Shown: piece after piece, positions 15,387 to 24,012 of the stretch
How the letters are laid out: every line of letters starts with the position of its first letter
Numbering within the stretch: the stretch's first letter is position 1
Source of the DNA: JAAYBF01 sp963715445
GTDB lineage: Bacteria; Actinomycetota; Thermoleophilia; Solirubrobacterales; Thermoleophilaceae
Assembly: GCA_963715445.1 (NCBI GenBank)
Contig: OY970240.1
Location: 1,426,001-1,490,000, forward strand
Direction: 5' to 3'
DNA length: 64,000 bases
The notes under the pieces: generated by a model
Database searches by the model: none
Seen by the model: the letters and a program-made list of their open reading frames with translations, nothing else
Told to the model about the DNA's origin: nothing
Made by a program: the position numbers and the translations under genes

Positions 15387-18300
15387 GTGTCCCGCTATCG
15401 CCCCGTCGACTCCAGTCAGTCGTTCCCCCAGCTGGAAGAGGGGATCCTCGAGCGCTGGCGTGAGCGCGACGTGTTCGCCGAGTCGGTCCGCCGCCGCGAG
15501 GGGGCTGAGCCGTTCGTCTTCTACGAGGGCCCGCCCACCGCCAACGGCCGCCCGGGCTCCCACCACGTGCTCGCGCGCGTGTTCAAGGACGTCTTCCCGC
15601 GCTTCCAGACGATGCGCGGCAAGCAGGTCCACCGCAAGGGTGGCTGGGACTGCCACGGCCTGCCCGTGGAGCTGGAGATCGAGAAGGAGCTCGGCCTCGC
15701 GCACAAGCGCGACATCGAGGACTACGGCATCGACAAGTTCAACGCGAAGTGCCGCGAGTCGGTGCTGCGCTACATCGATGAGTGGAACCGCCTGACCGAG
15801 CGGATCGGCTTCTGGATCGACGCCGACGACGCCTACTTCACCCTCGACGACGACTACATCGAGTCCGTCTGGTGGACGCTCAAGCAGGTCTGGGACAAGG
15901 ACCTGCTCTACGAGGGCCACAAGGTCGGCCCGTACTGCCCGCGCTGCGGCACCGGCTTGTCGAGCCACGAGGTCGCGCTCGGCTACAAGGACGTCGTCGA
16001 TCCCTCGATCTATGTCCGCTTCCCGCTGCTCGACGCTGCGGGCGGCGATGCTGGCGAGTCGCTGCTCGTCTGGACCACGACTCCCTGGACGTTGCCGGGC
16101 AACGTCGCCGTCGCCGTGGCCCCGAAGGTCACCTACGTGCGTGCGCGCGTTGGCGATGAGACGCTGGTCCTGGCGAAGCCGCTGGTGGCGAAGGTCTTGG
16201 GCGAGGACGCGGAGATCCTGGACGAGGTGGGCTTCCCCGGAGCCGACCTCGTCGGCCGCCGCTACCGCGGACCGGTCTTCGCGCTCGGCGACGGGGGCCC
16301 GCCGAATGCGTTCAGCGTCATCGCGGGCGATTTCGTGACCACCGAGGACGGCACGGGCCTCGTCCACCTGGCGCCGGCCTTCGGCGAGGATGATTTCGAC
16401 GCTGCCGCGAAGGCGGGGATCTTCGATCCGACGATCCACGGCACGCTCTACAACCCCGTTCGCCGTGACGGAACCTTCGACGATCGCGTCCAAGGCTTCG
16501 AGGGCCGCTTCGTTAAGGACCCTGAGGTCACCGAAGCGCTGATCACCGACCTCGAGGCTCGCGGCCTGCTGCTCCGCGCCGAGGACTACGAGCACTCCTA
16601 CCCGCACTGCTGGCGCTGCCACACGCCGCTGCTCTACTACGCGAAGTCGAGCTGGTACGTACGCACGACGGCCGTCAAGGACCAGCTGCTCGCCGCCAAC
16701 GAGAATGTCACCTGGCACCCGGAGCACATCAAGCACGGGCGCTTCGGCAACTGGCTCGAGAACAACGTCGACTGGGCGCTCTCGCGTGAGCGCTACTGGG
16801 GCACGCCGCTGCCGATCTGGCGCTCCGAGGACGGCGAGGAGACGATCTGCGTCGGGTCGCGCGCCGAGCTCGCGGAGCTTGCGGGGGCCGACGCCGTGCC
16901 CGAGGACCTCCACCGTCCCTACGTCGACGACGTCGTCTTCGAGCGTGACGGCAAGACCTTCCGCCGCGTGCCCGACCTGATCGACGTCTGGTGGGACTCC
17001 GGCGCGATGCCCTTCGCCCAGTGGCACCACCCGTTCGAGAACGAGGACAGGTTCGAGCAGTCGTTCCCGGCCGACTACATCTGCGAGGGGCTCGACCAGA
17101 CGCGCGGCTGGTTCTACTCGCTGCTGGCTATCTCGACGATGCTGACCGGCCGCGCCTCCTACGAGACGGTGCTCTGCCTCGGCCTGATCCTCGACGAGGA
17201 CGGCCAGAAGATGTCGAAGTCGAAGGGCAACGTGGTCGTCCCGTGGGAGGTGCTCGATCAGCACGGGGCGGACGCCTTCCGCTGGTACTACTTCACCTCC
17301 AAGCAGCCGTGGGACGGCTACCGCTTCTCGCTCGACACGGTCGGCGAGTCGGTGCGCCAGTTCATGAAGCCGCTCTGGAACACCTACTCGCTGTTCGTGC
17401 TCTACGCGAACGTGAACGACATCGAGCCGCTCTCGCTCGCGGAGCTGACCGCGGTCGCGGGGGCCGACGGCCCCGACGCGCAGGCGGCGCTGACCGATAT
17501 CGATCGCTGGGTGCTGTCGCGCCTCCAGGCCACGATCGCCACGGCGATCGAGCGCCTCGACGACTACGACACCACCACTGCGGGCCGCGCGATCGCCGCC
17601 TTCGTCGACGAGCTCTCGAACTGGTACGTGCGCCGCTCGCGGCGCCGCTTCTGGGACGGCGACCCGGTCGCGTTCGCGACGCTGCGCGAGTGCCTGGTGA
17701 CGGTTGCGAAGCTGCTCGCCCCGCTGACCCCGTTCGTGGCCGACTCGATCTACGAGAACCTCGACGGAACCGAGCCCTCGGTGCACCTCTGCGACTACCC
17801 CGAGCCCGATCCGGCGCTGCGCGACGAGGCGCTCGAGTGGCAGATGCAGGTCGCGCGCGACGCCGTCGAGCTCGGACGCGCCGCCCGCGCCCAGGCCAAG
17901 GCGAAGGTGCGCCAGCCGCTCGCCGAGGCCGTCGTGGTGGCCGCCGAGCGCGAGCGCGAGGCGATCGGCCGCTTCGAGGGCCTCGTGCTCGAGGAGCTGA
18001 ACGTGAAGAGCGTCCGCTACGTCTCGGAGGCCGACGAGCTCGGCCACTTCGAGCTCAAGCCGAACTACCGCACGCTGGGGCCGCGCTTCGGCAAGGCGAT
18101 GCCGCAGGTCGCCGCCGCGGTGGCAGGCCTCGATCCCGACAGGGCGGCGCGCACGCTGCGCGACGGCGGGGAGGTGCACATCTCGATCGACGGGCACGAC
18201 CATTCGCTGGCTATCGACGACCTGCTGCAAGCGCTGCAGCCGCTAGAGGGGTACGAGGTGGAGCGCTCGGGCTCGCACGCCGTGGCGCTCAACGTCGAGC

Positions 18301-18572
18301 TGGACGACGAACTGCGCCGCGAGGGGCTGGCGCGCGAGGTGGTCCACGCCGTCCAGAACGCCCGCCGCGATGCCGGCCTCGACGTGCAGGACCGGATCTC
18401 CCTGACGCTTACCGGCGACGAAGCGCTCGTCGAGGCCGTCCGCGCCCACGAGGGCTACGTCACCGGTGAGACGCTCGCCACCTCGCTCGATCTGGGCGGC
18501 GAGACGACCGCCGGCACGACCGTCGAGATCGACGGCCACCCGGTCACCATCGCGCTGTCACGCGCTGGCTGA
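15387..18572 (+). CDS. ileS: isoleucyl-tRNA synthetase, type 2, with altered HIGH motif
   Basis: 1061 aa, the length of the eukaryote-like type 2 enzyme. It charges tRNA-Ile with isoleucine in the cytosol. It has the Rossmann entry PPTANGRP, a CP1 editing domain (about 200-390), Zn-type Cys pairs (CPRCGTG and HCWRCH), KMSKS at 608-612 and a long anticodon-binding C-terminus. The class I HIGH signature reads GSHH at 57-60, with the first and third positions of HxGH swapped. That swap is known from some type 2 IleRS enzymes with very high mupirocin resistance. The GTG start has no ribosome-binding site. It is convergent with the tautomerase gene. Confidence 0.95.
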   Translation: MSRYRPVDSSQSFPQLEEGILERWRERDVFAESVRRREGAEPFVFYEGPPTANGRPGSHHVLARVFKDVFPRFQTMRGKQVHRKGGWDCHGLPVELEIEKELGLAHKRDIEDYGIDKFNAKCRESVLRYIDEWNRLTERIGFWIDADDAYFTLDDDYIESVWWTLKQVWDKDLLYEGHKVGPYCPRCGTGLSSHEVALGYKDVVDPSIYVRFPLLDAAGGDAGESLLVWTTTPWTLPGNVAVAVAPKVTYVRARVGDETLVLAKPLVAKVLGEDAEILDEVGFPGADLVGRRYRGPVFALGDGGPPNAFSVIAGDFVTTEDGTGLVHLAPAFGEDDFDAAAKAGIFDPTIHGTLYNPVRRDGTFDDRVQGFEGRFVKDPEVTEALITDLEARGLLLRAEDYEHSYPHCWRCHTPLLYYAKSSWYVRTTAVKDQLLAANENVTWHPEHIKHGRFGNWLENNVDWALSRERYWGTPLPIWRSEDGEETICVGSRAELAELAGADAVPEDLHRPYVDDVVFERDGKTFRRVPDLIDVWWDSGAMPFAQWHHPFENEDRFEQSFPADYICEGLDQTRGWFYSLLAISTMLTGRASYETVLCLGLILDEDGQKMSKSKGNVVVPWEVLDQHGADAFRWYYFTSKQPWDGYRFSLDTVGESVRQFMKPLWNTYSLFVLYANVNDIEPLSLAELTAVAGADGPDAQAALTDIDRWVLSRLQATIATAIERLDDYDTTTAGRAIAAFVDELSNWYVRRSRRRFWDGDPVAFATLRECLVTVAKLLAPLTPFVADSIYENLDGTEPSVHLCDYPEPDPALRDEALEWQMQVARDAVELGRAARAQAKAKVRQPLAEAVVVAAEREREAIGRFEGLVLEELNVKSVRYVSEADELGHFELKPNYRTLGPRFGKAMPQVAAAVAGLDPDRAARTLRDGGEVHISIDGHDHSLAIDDLLQALQPLEGYEVERSGSHAVALNVELDDELRREGLAREVVHAVQNARRDAGLDVQDRISLTLTGDEALVEAVRAHEGYVTGETLATSLDLGGETTAGTTVEIDGHPVTIALSRAG

Positions 18573-18573
18573 C

Positions 18574-18600
18574 GGCGCTCAGTCGGGTGGGCCGAGCGCC
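18574..18600 (+). terminator. inverted repeat between convergent ileS and tautomerase genes
   Basis: GGCGCTC (18574-18580) and GAGCGCC (18594-18600) form a 7-bp stem with a 13-nt loop. It overlaps the 3' end of the tautomerase gene and could serve both strands. Confidence 0.3.
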
Positions 18601-18791
18601 GGCTCCCCGTCGGCCCCCTGGATCTCTCCGCCAACCGCCCACTCGCTCTTGGGCGAGTCGACGAAGCGGATCCAGACGTGGTCCTTCGAGGTCTTGCCGA
18701 CATCCACCAGCAGCTCGGTGAGCTTCTCGGCGATCTCCTTCTTCTGCTCGGGCGAACGGCCCTCGTACCACTCGATCGTGACGACCGGCAT
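18579..18791 (-). CDS. 4-oxalocrotonate tautomerase-family protein
   Basis: 70 aa, the size of a single tautomerase subunit. After Met removal the N-terminus is Pro1 (MPVVTIEWYEGR), the catalytic general base of the superfamily. The RSPEQKKEIAEKLTELL helix and the VWIRFVDSPKSEWAVGG strand match small 4-OT proteins, which form hexamers and catalyse keto-enol tautomerisation. The substrate is unknown because no catechol-cleavage genes are near. It follows trxA by 11 nt on the same strand and probably shares its transcript. Confidence 0.85.
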   Translation of the reverse strand: MPVVTIEWYEGRSPEQKKEIAEKLTELLVDVGKTSKDHVWIRFVDSPKSEWAVGGEIQGADGEPALGPPD

Positions 18792-18802
18792 GGCGAGACC
18801 AG

Positions 18803-19129
18803 CTAGGCCGTGAGGGCCGGTTCGAGCTCCTGCACGAGCCGGTTCTTCGGCAGCGCCCCGACGATCTGGTGGGCCACCTGACCGTTCTTGAAGAGCAGCA
18901 GCGTCGGGATCGACATCACGTTGAAGCTGGCCGCCGTCTGCGGGTTCTCGTCGACGTTGAGCTTGACGATCTTCAGGTCGTCACGCTCGCCCGCGAGCTC
19001 CTCGAGATGGGGGGCCACAACGCGGCACGGACCGCACCAGGGCGCCCAGAAGTCGACGAGCACGGGCTTGTCGGCCTCGACCACCTCGGCCTGGAAGTTG
19101 TTGTCTGTCACTGCGTCGAGACCGGCCAT
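18803..19129 (-). CDS. trxA: thioredoxin
   Basis: 108 aa, with the active-site WCGPC at 31-35 in FWAPWCGPCRVVAP and the cis-Pro motif SIPTLLLFKNG. It reduces protein disulfides in the cytosol, fed by thioredoxin reductase, which is not in this window. The ATG has GAAGGAG 5 nt upstream. A -10-like TATACT lies about 40 nt upstream. It heads a two-gene unit with the tautomerase. Confidence 0.96.
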   Translation of the reverse strand: MAGLDAVTDNNFQAEVVEADKPVLVDFWAPWCGPCRVVAPHLEELAGERDDLKIVKLNVDENPQTAASFNVMSIPTLLLFKNGQVAHQIVGALPKNRLVQELEPALTA

Positions 19130-19170
19130 CAGGCTCCTTCGGTCAATTGGGTCCGTTCAATGCTTCATAA

Positions 19171-19176
19171 AGTATA
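19171..19176 (-). promoter_or_regulatory. -10-like hexamer TATACT of the trxA promoter
   Basis: Read on the minus strand, TATACT sits in the only A/T-rich patch of the 135-nt trxA upstream region (19130-19264). No clear -35 partner is seen. Confidence 0.4.
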
Positions 19177-19264
19177 GCGACCTTGCGCCGCGCTCCCCGA
19201 GCCTAGCCGCCCGGGGCGGACGGTCACATCAGACATCGGTCGAGCAGCGCGAATCGCGGCTCCC

Positions 19265-19981
19265 TCACCGTACGCGGAAGCGCAGCAGGGGCACCTTCCA
19301 GAACGCCTCCAAGGCGATCCTCGCGGACATCTTCGAGGAGCCGGCGTCGCGGTCGCGGAAGAGGATCGGCACCTCCTTAACCCGGTACCCGGCCTTCAGG
19401 GCCCGGTAGGTCACCTCGATCTGGAAGCCGTAGCCGTCCGTTCCGATGTTCGAGAGGTCGAGCCCCTCGAGCGTCGAGCGGCGGAAGCACTTGAAGCCGC
19501 CGGTCAGGTCGCGCACCGGCACTCCCAGGAGGACGCGCGCGTAAAGAGACCCTCCGCGGCTGATCAGGCGACGTACGAGCCCCCAGTCGGTGACGCCGCC
19601 CCCCGGGACGTAGCGGGAGCCGAGCACCAGGTCCGCGTCGGCCGCCGCCGCGACCAGGCGGGGGATGTCCTCGGGGTCGTGCGAGAAGTCGGAGTCCATC
19701 TCCATCACGAGCTCCGCGCCCTCCGAGAGCGCTCGGTCGAAGCCCGCCAGGTACGCGGGGCCGATGCCGTCCTTGCTCGTGCGATGCAGCACCTCCACCT
19801 CGGGGTGCTCGGCGGCGAGTCGGTCGGCGATCCGGCCGGTGTTGTCGGGCGAGCCGTCGTCCACCACCAGCAGGCGGTGCTCGAGGCCGGTCGAGGCGAG
19901 CTGTGGCAGGGCCGCCGCCACGATCCGCTCGATGTTCTCGGCCTCGTTGTAGGTCGGGAGGATCAGCCAGACGCCCGCCAT
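19265..19981 (-). CDS. polyprenol monophosphomannose synthase-like GT2 glycosyltransferase
   Basis: 238 aa, a family 2 glycosyltransferase of the dolichol-phosphate mannosyltransferase type. It has ILPTYNEAENIE at the N-terminus, VDDGSPDNTG (UDP/GDP-sugar and metal binding), EMDSDFSHDPEDIPRL and RDLTGGFKCFRR. It likely transfers mannose (or another hexose) from the nucleotide sugar to polyprenyl phosphate, giving the lipid donor for wall glycans. No TM segments are visible, so it is the catalytic subunit only (Ppm1 catalytic part). The sugar is inferred, not proven. It is divergent from the SDR gene with 50 bp between start codons. Confidence 0.85.
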   Translation of the reverse strand: MAGVWLILPTYNEAENIERIVAAALPQLASTGLEHRLLVVDDGSPDNTGRIADRLAAEHPEVEVLHRTSKDGIGPAYLAGFDRALSEGAELVMEMDSDFSHDPEDIPRLVAAAADADLVLGSRYVPGGGVTDWGLVRRLISRGGSLYARVLLGVPVRDLTGGFKCFRRSTLEGLDLSNIGTDGYGFQIEVTYRALKAGYRVKEVPILFRDRDAGSSKMSARIALEAFWKVPLLRFRVR

Positions 19982-19990
19982 CGGCGGCCT

Positions 19991-19996
19991 ACCCTA
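19991..19996 (-). promoter_or_regulatory. -10-like hexamer TAGGGT, leaderless start of the GT2 gene
   Basis: On the minus strand TAGGGT is followed by 9 nt and the ATG at 19981, with no Shine-Dalgarno sequence. Confidence 0.4.
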
Positions 19997-20018
19997 CGCG
20001 ACGCTCCGTCCGCCGCGA

Positions 20019-20024
20019 TAGCTT
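20019..20024 (+). promoter_or_regulatory. -10-like hexamer TAGCTT, leaderless start of the SDR gene
   Basis: TAGCTT is followed by 7 nt and the ATG at 20032, with no Shine-Dalgarno sequence. Confidence 0.45.
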
Positions 20025-20031
20025 GCCGCCC

Positions 20032-20811
20032 ATGAGCAAGAACCTGTTCTCGGTCGAGGGCAAGACCGCGGTCGTGACCGGCGGCTCGCGCGGCGTGGGC
20101 CTGATGATCGCCCGCGGGCTGGTCGAGGCGGGTGCCGAGGTGGTGATCTCCTCGCGCAAGGCCGACGCGCTCGAGGCCGCGGCGCAGGAGCTCTCGCAGC
20201 TCGGCGACTGCACCGCCGTCCAGGCCGACCTCTCGAGCCAGGAGGGCGCCGTCGCGCTGGCCGAGGCGGTGCGCGAGCGGTTCGACAAGCTCGATCTGCT
20301 GGTCAACAACGCCGGCGCGAGCTGGGGCGAGCCAATCGACAGCTACCCCGACGAGGCTTGGGATCGCGTGATCGACACCAACGTGCGCGGCGTCTTCCAG
20401 CTGACGGTCGCGACGCTCGACCTGCTGCGCGCGGCGGGATCGGAAGAGGACCCCGCGCGCGTGATCAACATCGGCTCGGTCGATGGGATCAAGCCGCCGA
20501 TGGTCGAGTCCTACGCTTACAGCGCCAGCAAGGCCGCGGTGCACCAGCTGACCCGTCATCTCGCCAAGCGGCTGGCCAGCGAGCGGATCACCGTCAACGC
20601 GATCGCGCCCGGCCCGTTCGAGAGCAAGATGACGGCCTTCATGCTCGCGTCCCCCGAAGCGCGCGCCTTCGTCGAGCAGCAGGTGCCGCTCGGCCGGATC
20701 GGATCGCCGGAGGACATCGTCGGCACGACGCTGTTCCTCTCCTCGCGGGCGGGTGCGTACCTCACGGGCACGGTGATCCCCGTCGACGGCGGCTACAGCG
20801 GCTGCACCTAG
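20032..20811 (+). CDS. short-chain dehydrogenase/reductase, RhlG-like
   Basis: 259 aa classical SDR. It has the NAD(P)-binding TGGSRGVG at 16-23, LVNNAGASWGE, a catalytic Ser in INIGSVDG and the Tyr/Lys pair in SYAYSASK, with PGPFESKMT after it. The spacing and the segments SYPDEAWDRV and TGTVIPVDGGY look close to RhlG-type 3-oxoacyl reductases. Reduction of a 3-ketoacyl or related carbonyl with NADPH is likely, but the true substrate is open. A longer upstream frame was rejected: it is Arg/Pro-rich and lies over the promoter. Confidence 0.83.
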   Translation: MSKNLFSVEGKTAVVTGGSRGVGLMIARGLVEAGAEVVISSRKADALEAAAQELSQLGDCTAVQADLSSQEGAVALAEAVRERFDKLDLLVNNAGASWGEPIDSYPDEAWDRVIDTNVRGVFQLTVATLDLLRAAGSEEDPARVINIGSVDGIKPPMVESYAYSASKAAVHQLTRHLAKRLASERITVNAIAPGPFESKMTAFMLASPEARAFVEQQVPLGRIGSPEDIVGTTLFLSSRAGAYLTGTVIPVDGGYSGCT

Positions 20812-20851
20812 CGCGCGACGTCCGAACGGCCGCGGACCGGGACCGGGCAAG

Positions 20852-22594
20852 ATGGCTGCGATGAAGAACGCCGAGATAGCGGACGCGTTCGAGGAGCTGG
20901 GCACGCTCTACGAGCTGGACGGCGCTGTGGTCTACCGCGTGCTCGCCTACCGCAACGCCGCCAAGGCGATCCGCGAGGCCGGCGTCTCGGTCGCCGAGCT
21001 GGCGCGCCAGGGGAGGGCGGAGGAGCTCGCCGGGATCGGCAAGACGATCGCCGAGAAGATCGTCGCCCTGATGGAGGAGGGGGAGATCCCGGCCGCCGCG
21101 AAGCTGAAGGCGAAGATCCCCGCCGGCCTCGTTCAGGTGACCCGCATCCCGGGTCTCGGCCCCAAGCGCGCCCGGCTGCTGCATCAGGAGCTGGGGGTCG
21201 AATCGCTCGAGGATCTGCGCCGGGTGGCCGAGGAGCAGCGGATCCGCACGATCGCCGGGTTCGGCCCGAAGGCCGAGGAGAACGTCCTCGCGGCACTGGC
21301 CGCGGGCGCGGATGGGACGGTCAAGGAGCGCGTGCTCCTCTCCGTCGCGTTCGAGGTGGGGCTCGAGCTGGTGGAAGCGCTGCGCGAGCATCCCGCTGCC
21401 GAGCGCGTCGAGCTGGCCGGCAGTGCCCGCCGCTGGGCCGACACCTGCAAGGACCTCGACATAGTCGTAGCCACGTCCGAGCCCGAGGTCTTGATCGAGG
21501 CGTTCACGGCGCTGCCGGCGATCGACGAGGTGTCGAGCAGCGGGAGCGCCGGCGCCAGGGCGGTCACCCACCAGGGGCTCGCGGTGGACCTGCGGATGGT
21601 CGAGCAGGACCGCTTCGGCAACCTGCTCCAGCACTTCACCGGCTCGGGCAGGCACAACGAGGCGCTGCGGACGGCGGCCGTCAAGCAGGGCCTCCATGTC
21701 AGCGAGTACGGGATCGCCGACGACACCAGCGGCGAGACGCACCTCTGCGCGACCGAGGAGCAGGTCTACGAGCGGCTCGGCATGGCCTACATCGAGCCGG
21801 AGCTGCGCGAGGACCGCGGCGAGCTCGAGGCCGCGCGCGCCGACACCCTTCCGGAGCTCGTGCGCCTCGAGGACATCCGCGGCGACCTGCACAGCCACAC
21901 CGTCGCCTCGGACGGCCACGCGACGGTGCTGGAGATGGCGCGGGCCGCGATGGAGCGCGGCTACGAGTACCTCGCGATAACCGACCACTCCGCCAGCCAC
22001 GGGTTCGGCAACCACGTCACGCCGGACGAGCTGAAGCGCCAGATCGAGCGGGTCGCGAAGGCCAACGAGGAGCTCGGCAAGGGATTCACCGTGCTCGCCG
22101 GCAGCGAGGTGAACATCCTGACCGACGGCTCGCTCGACTACGCGGACGAGCTGCTGGCCGAGCTCGACTGGATCGTCGCGAGCGCGCACACCTCGTTCCG
22201 GATGTCCGAGGAGGAGATGACGGCGCGGATGGTCGCCGCGATCGAGCACCCGCTCGTCGATGCGATCGGCCACCCGACTGGGCGGATGCTCGGCCGCCGC
22301 GAGCCCTACGGGCTCGACATCGATCGCGTCATCGAGGCCGCCGCGCGCACCGGGACGTTCCTGGAGATCAATGCCAACCCCAACCGCCGCGATCTCTCCG
22401 ACGTGCACGCCCGCGCGGCCGCCGAGGCGGGGGTGACGATCGTGATCGACTCCGATGCGCATCGCACGCGCACGCTCGAGCTGATGCGGTACGGCGTGGC
22501 CACCGCGCGCCGCGCGTGGCTGACGAGCGATCAGGTGGCGAACACGCGGCCCTGGCCCGAGCTCGATCGGCTGCGCAAGCGCGGTCGCGCCTAG
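20852..22594 (+). CDS. polX: DNA polymerase/3'-5' exonuclease PolX
   Basis: 580 aa, the full PolX length. The N-terminal Pol beta-like part (about 1-330) has two HhH regions (ELAGIGKTIAEKI and TRIPGLGPKRARLL) and a nucleotidyltransferase core (GSARRW, with DLDIVVA as the metal-binding Asp pair). The C-terminal PHP domain (about 340-570) begins GDLHSHTVASDGH and has ITDHSASHG and DSDAHR as metal ligands for the nuclease. It acts in base-excision and gap-filling repair. A second ATG at 20861, 7 nt after CAAGAT, may be the true leaderless start. Confidence 0.92.
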   Translation: MAAMKNAEIADAFEELGTLYELDGAVVYRVLAYRNAAKAIREAGVSVAELARQGRAEELAGIGKTIAEKIVALMEEGEIPAAAKLKAKIPAGLVQVTRIPGLGPKRARLLHQELGVESLEDLRRVAEEQRIRTIAGFGPKAEENVLAALAAGADGTVKERVLLSVAFEVGLELVEALREHPAAERVELAGSARRWADTCKDLDIVVATSEPEVLIEAFTALPAIDEVSSSGSAGARAVTHQGLAVDLRMVEQDRFGNLLQHFTGSGRHNEALRTAAVKQGLHVSEYGIADDTSGETHLCATEEQVYERLGMAYIEPELREDRGELEAARADTLPELVRLEDIRGDLHSHTVASDGHATVLEMARAAMERGYEYLAITDHSASHGFGNHVTPDELKRQIERVAKANEELGKGFTVLAGSEVNILTDGSLDYADELLAELDWIVASAHTSFRMSEEEMTARMVAAIEHPLVDAIGHPTGRMLGRREPYGLDIDRVIEAAARTGTFLEINANPNRRDLSDVHARAAAEAGVTIVIDSDAHRTRTLELMRYGVATARRAWLTSDQVANTRPWPELDRLRKRGRA

Positions 22595-22630
22595 CCGTAC
22601 TCCCGATCCTGGCCGCGCCCAGCTCGACGG

Positions 22631-23179
22631 CTACGTCGTGGGGGCGCTGCTCGAAGAGCTCGGCTGACCCTCGGTTGGCTCGATCCGCTTGAGGCCGGGC
22701 GTGCGCAGCAGCTTCGGCGCGCCGAAGGGCGAGCTGCGGTCGAAGTAGAAGCGCACGCCGTCGCGCTCCTCGATGGCGACCACGGCGGAGGGCTGCCGGC
22801 GCCAGGTGAGGGCCACGCCGAGGGCGTAGCCGGCGGCGACGGCCGGCATCTGGGGGATCAGGAAGGCGACCGCTCCCGAGAGGATGGCGAAGACCGCCAG
22901 CGGCCAGAGCCGGTTGAAGACGATCGTTCCCGGCTCGATCTCCGGCAGCGTGTTGGTGGCTCGCGCATCGGCCAGGAGGCGGCCGATCTGGGCCGTGGGG
23001 ACGTTGCGGCGGCCGAGCCAGAGCCCGCCGATCGTGGCCACCGCCCACCAGCCGACGGCGAAGATCAGCAGAGCGGCGTCGTCTGCGCTGCCGGCGCTCG
23101 CGATGGCGATGACCGCCAGCGCCGTCGCCGCGCCGCCGAAGAGGAGGACCGCGACGCGCAGGAAGTCGGAGAAGCGCAT
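22631..23179 (-). CDS. membrane protein of unknown function
   Basis: 182 aa with four probable TM segments (about 8-28, 37-55, 92-108 and 110-128). A soluble tail with EERDGVRFYFDRSSPFGAP ends in a Pro/Ser-rich stretch. No family is recognised. Its ATG directly follows the otsB stop codon (TAG then ATG, no gap), so translation is probably coupled to trehalose phosphatase. A link to trehalose or osmotic stress is inference from this coupling only. Confidence 0.65.
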   Translation of the reverse strand: MRFSDFLRVAVLLFGGAATALAVIAIASAGSADDAALLIFAVGWWAVATIGGLWLGRRNVPTAQIGRLLADARATNTLPEIEPGTIVFNRLWPLAVFAILSGAVAFLIPQMPAVAAGYALGVALTWRRQPSAVVAIEERDGVRFYFDRSSPFGAPKLLRTPGLKRIEPTEGQPSSSSSAPTT

Positions 23180-23992
23180 CTACTCGGCCAGCGCCGCCAG
23201 CACCGCTGTCATCCCGCCGACGCCCTCCACCACGAGGCTCGCGCGCTCGATGATCGCCGGGGGGCCCTCTGCCGAGCGCACACCCACCCGCACGACGGAG
23301 TCGAGGAGGCCCTCGGCGACCATCGCGTCGAGGGCGTCGAAGGCGTCCAGGTCCGTCACGTCGTCGCCTCCAAAGAGCGCCGTTCGCACGCCGCTCGCTT
23401 CGGTCAGCGTGCGAACCGCGTCGCCCTTGTTGATCCGCACCGGCGGGCGGATCTCCAGCACCTTGCGCCCCCAGTGGGTGGCCAGTCCCTCGGCCTCCGC
23501 CTCCTGGGCCACGCCGTCGAGCCAGGTGCGCGCCGCCGCCTCGTCCGGGGCGCCGCGCCAGTGGAAGGCCTGGATCGGGCCCTTGTCCTCGATCCGGATG
23601 CGCAGCAGCTTCAGGTCGCGCGCGTTCTCGCGCGCCTTCACAAAGCTCCGCACCGGGCGCTCCCAGCTGGCGAACGCCGAGGTGAACGAGGGCCGCTTCT
23701 CGCCCGCGCGGATCATCTCGGCGCCGTGCGATCCCGCGTAGGCGATGCTGCCCACGCCCACCAGCCGCCGGGCCTCGGCCACGGGCCGTCCGGTCACGCA
23801 GGCCACGCATCCGAACCGCCGCCCGAGGGCTCCGAGCAGCAGCGAGATCTCCGGGCGCACATGGGCGTCCTCGGGCCTGGGGACGATCGGCGCGAGCGTC
23901 CCGTCTATGTCGCAGAAGACGGCAGCCGCGCGGGGATTCTCCAGCAACGGGCTGAGGCGCTCGGCGAGCAGTTCGGCCGTAGGCGCAGACAC
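23180..23992 (-). CDS. otsB: trehalose-6-phosphate phosphatase
   Basis: 270 aa HAD-fold phosphatase. It has motif I CDIDGT (nucleophile Asp28 and acid Asp30), motif II VTGR, a KGDAV Lys and the GGDDVTDLDAF metal site, in the order and spacing of OtsB. It dephosphorylates trehalose-6-phosphate to trehalose, an osmolyte and stress sugar. No otsA synthase is adjacent. The GTG start lacks a properly spaced ribosome-binding site but lies 7 nt after CATACT on the minus strand. Its promoter shares a 20-bp gap with the divergent transporter gene. Confidence 0.9.
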   Translation of the reverse strand: MSAPTAELLAERLSPLLENPRAAAVFCDIDGTLAPIVPRPEDAHVRPEISLLLGALGRRFGCVACVTGRPVAEARRLVGVGSIAYAGSHGAEMIRAGEKRPSFTSAFASWERPVRSFVKARENARDLKLLRIRIEDKGPIQAFHWRGAPDEAAARTWLDGVAQEAEAEGLATHWGRKVLEIRPPVRINKGDAVRTLTEASGVRTALFGGDDVTDLDAFDALDAMVAEGLLDSVVRVGVRSAEGPPAIIERASLVVEGVGGMTAVLAALAE

Positions 23993-24012
23993 CCTCCGTA
24001 GTATGCCTCGCG
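23993..24012. promoter_or_regulatory. 20-bp divergent promoter with overlapping -10 hexamers
   Basis: Only 20 bp separate the otsB GTG (minus) from the transporter ATG (plus). TAGTAT (23999-24004) lies 8 nt before the plus-strand ATG, and CATACT (24005-24000, minus) lies 7 nt before the minus-strand GTG. The two hexamers share five positions. Confidence 0.5.

Noticed and set aside
15255..18230. 991-aa minus-strand frame opposite ileS
   Set aside because: Composition (Val/Arg/His/Glu repeats) is that of a codon-position shadow; ileS has all catalytic motifs.
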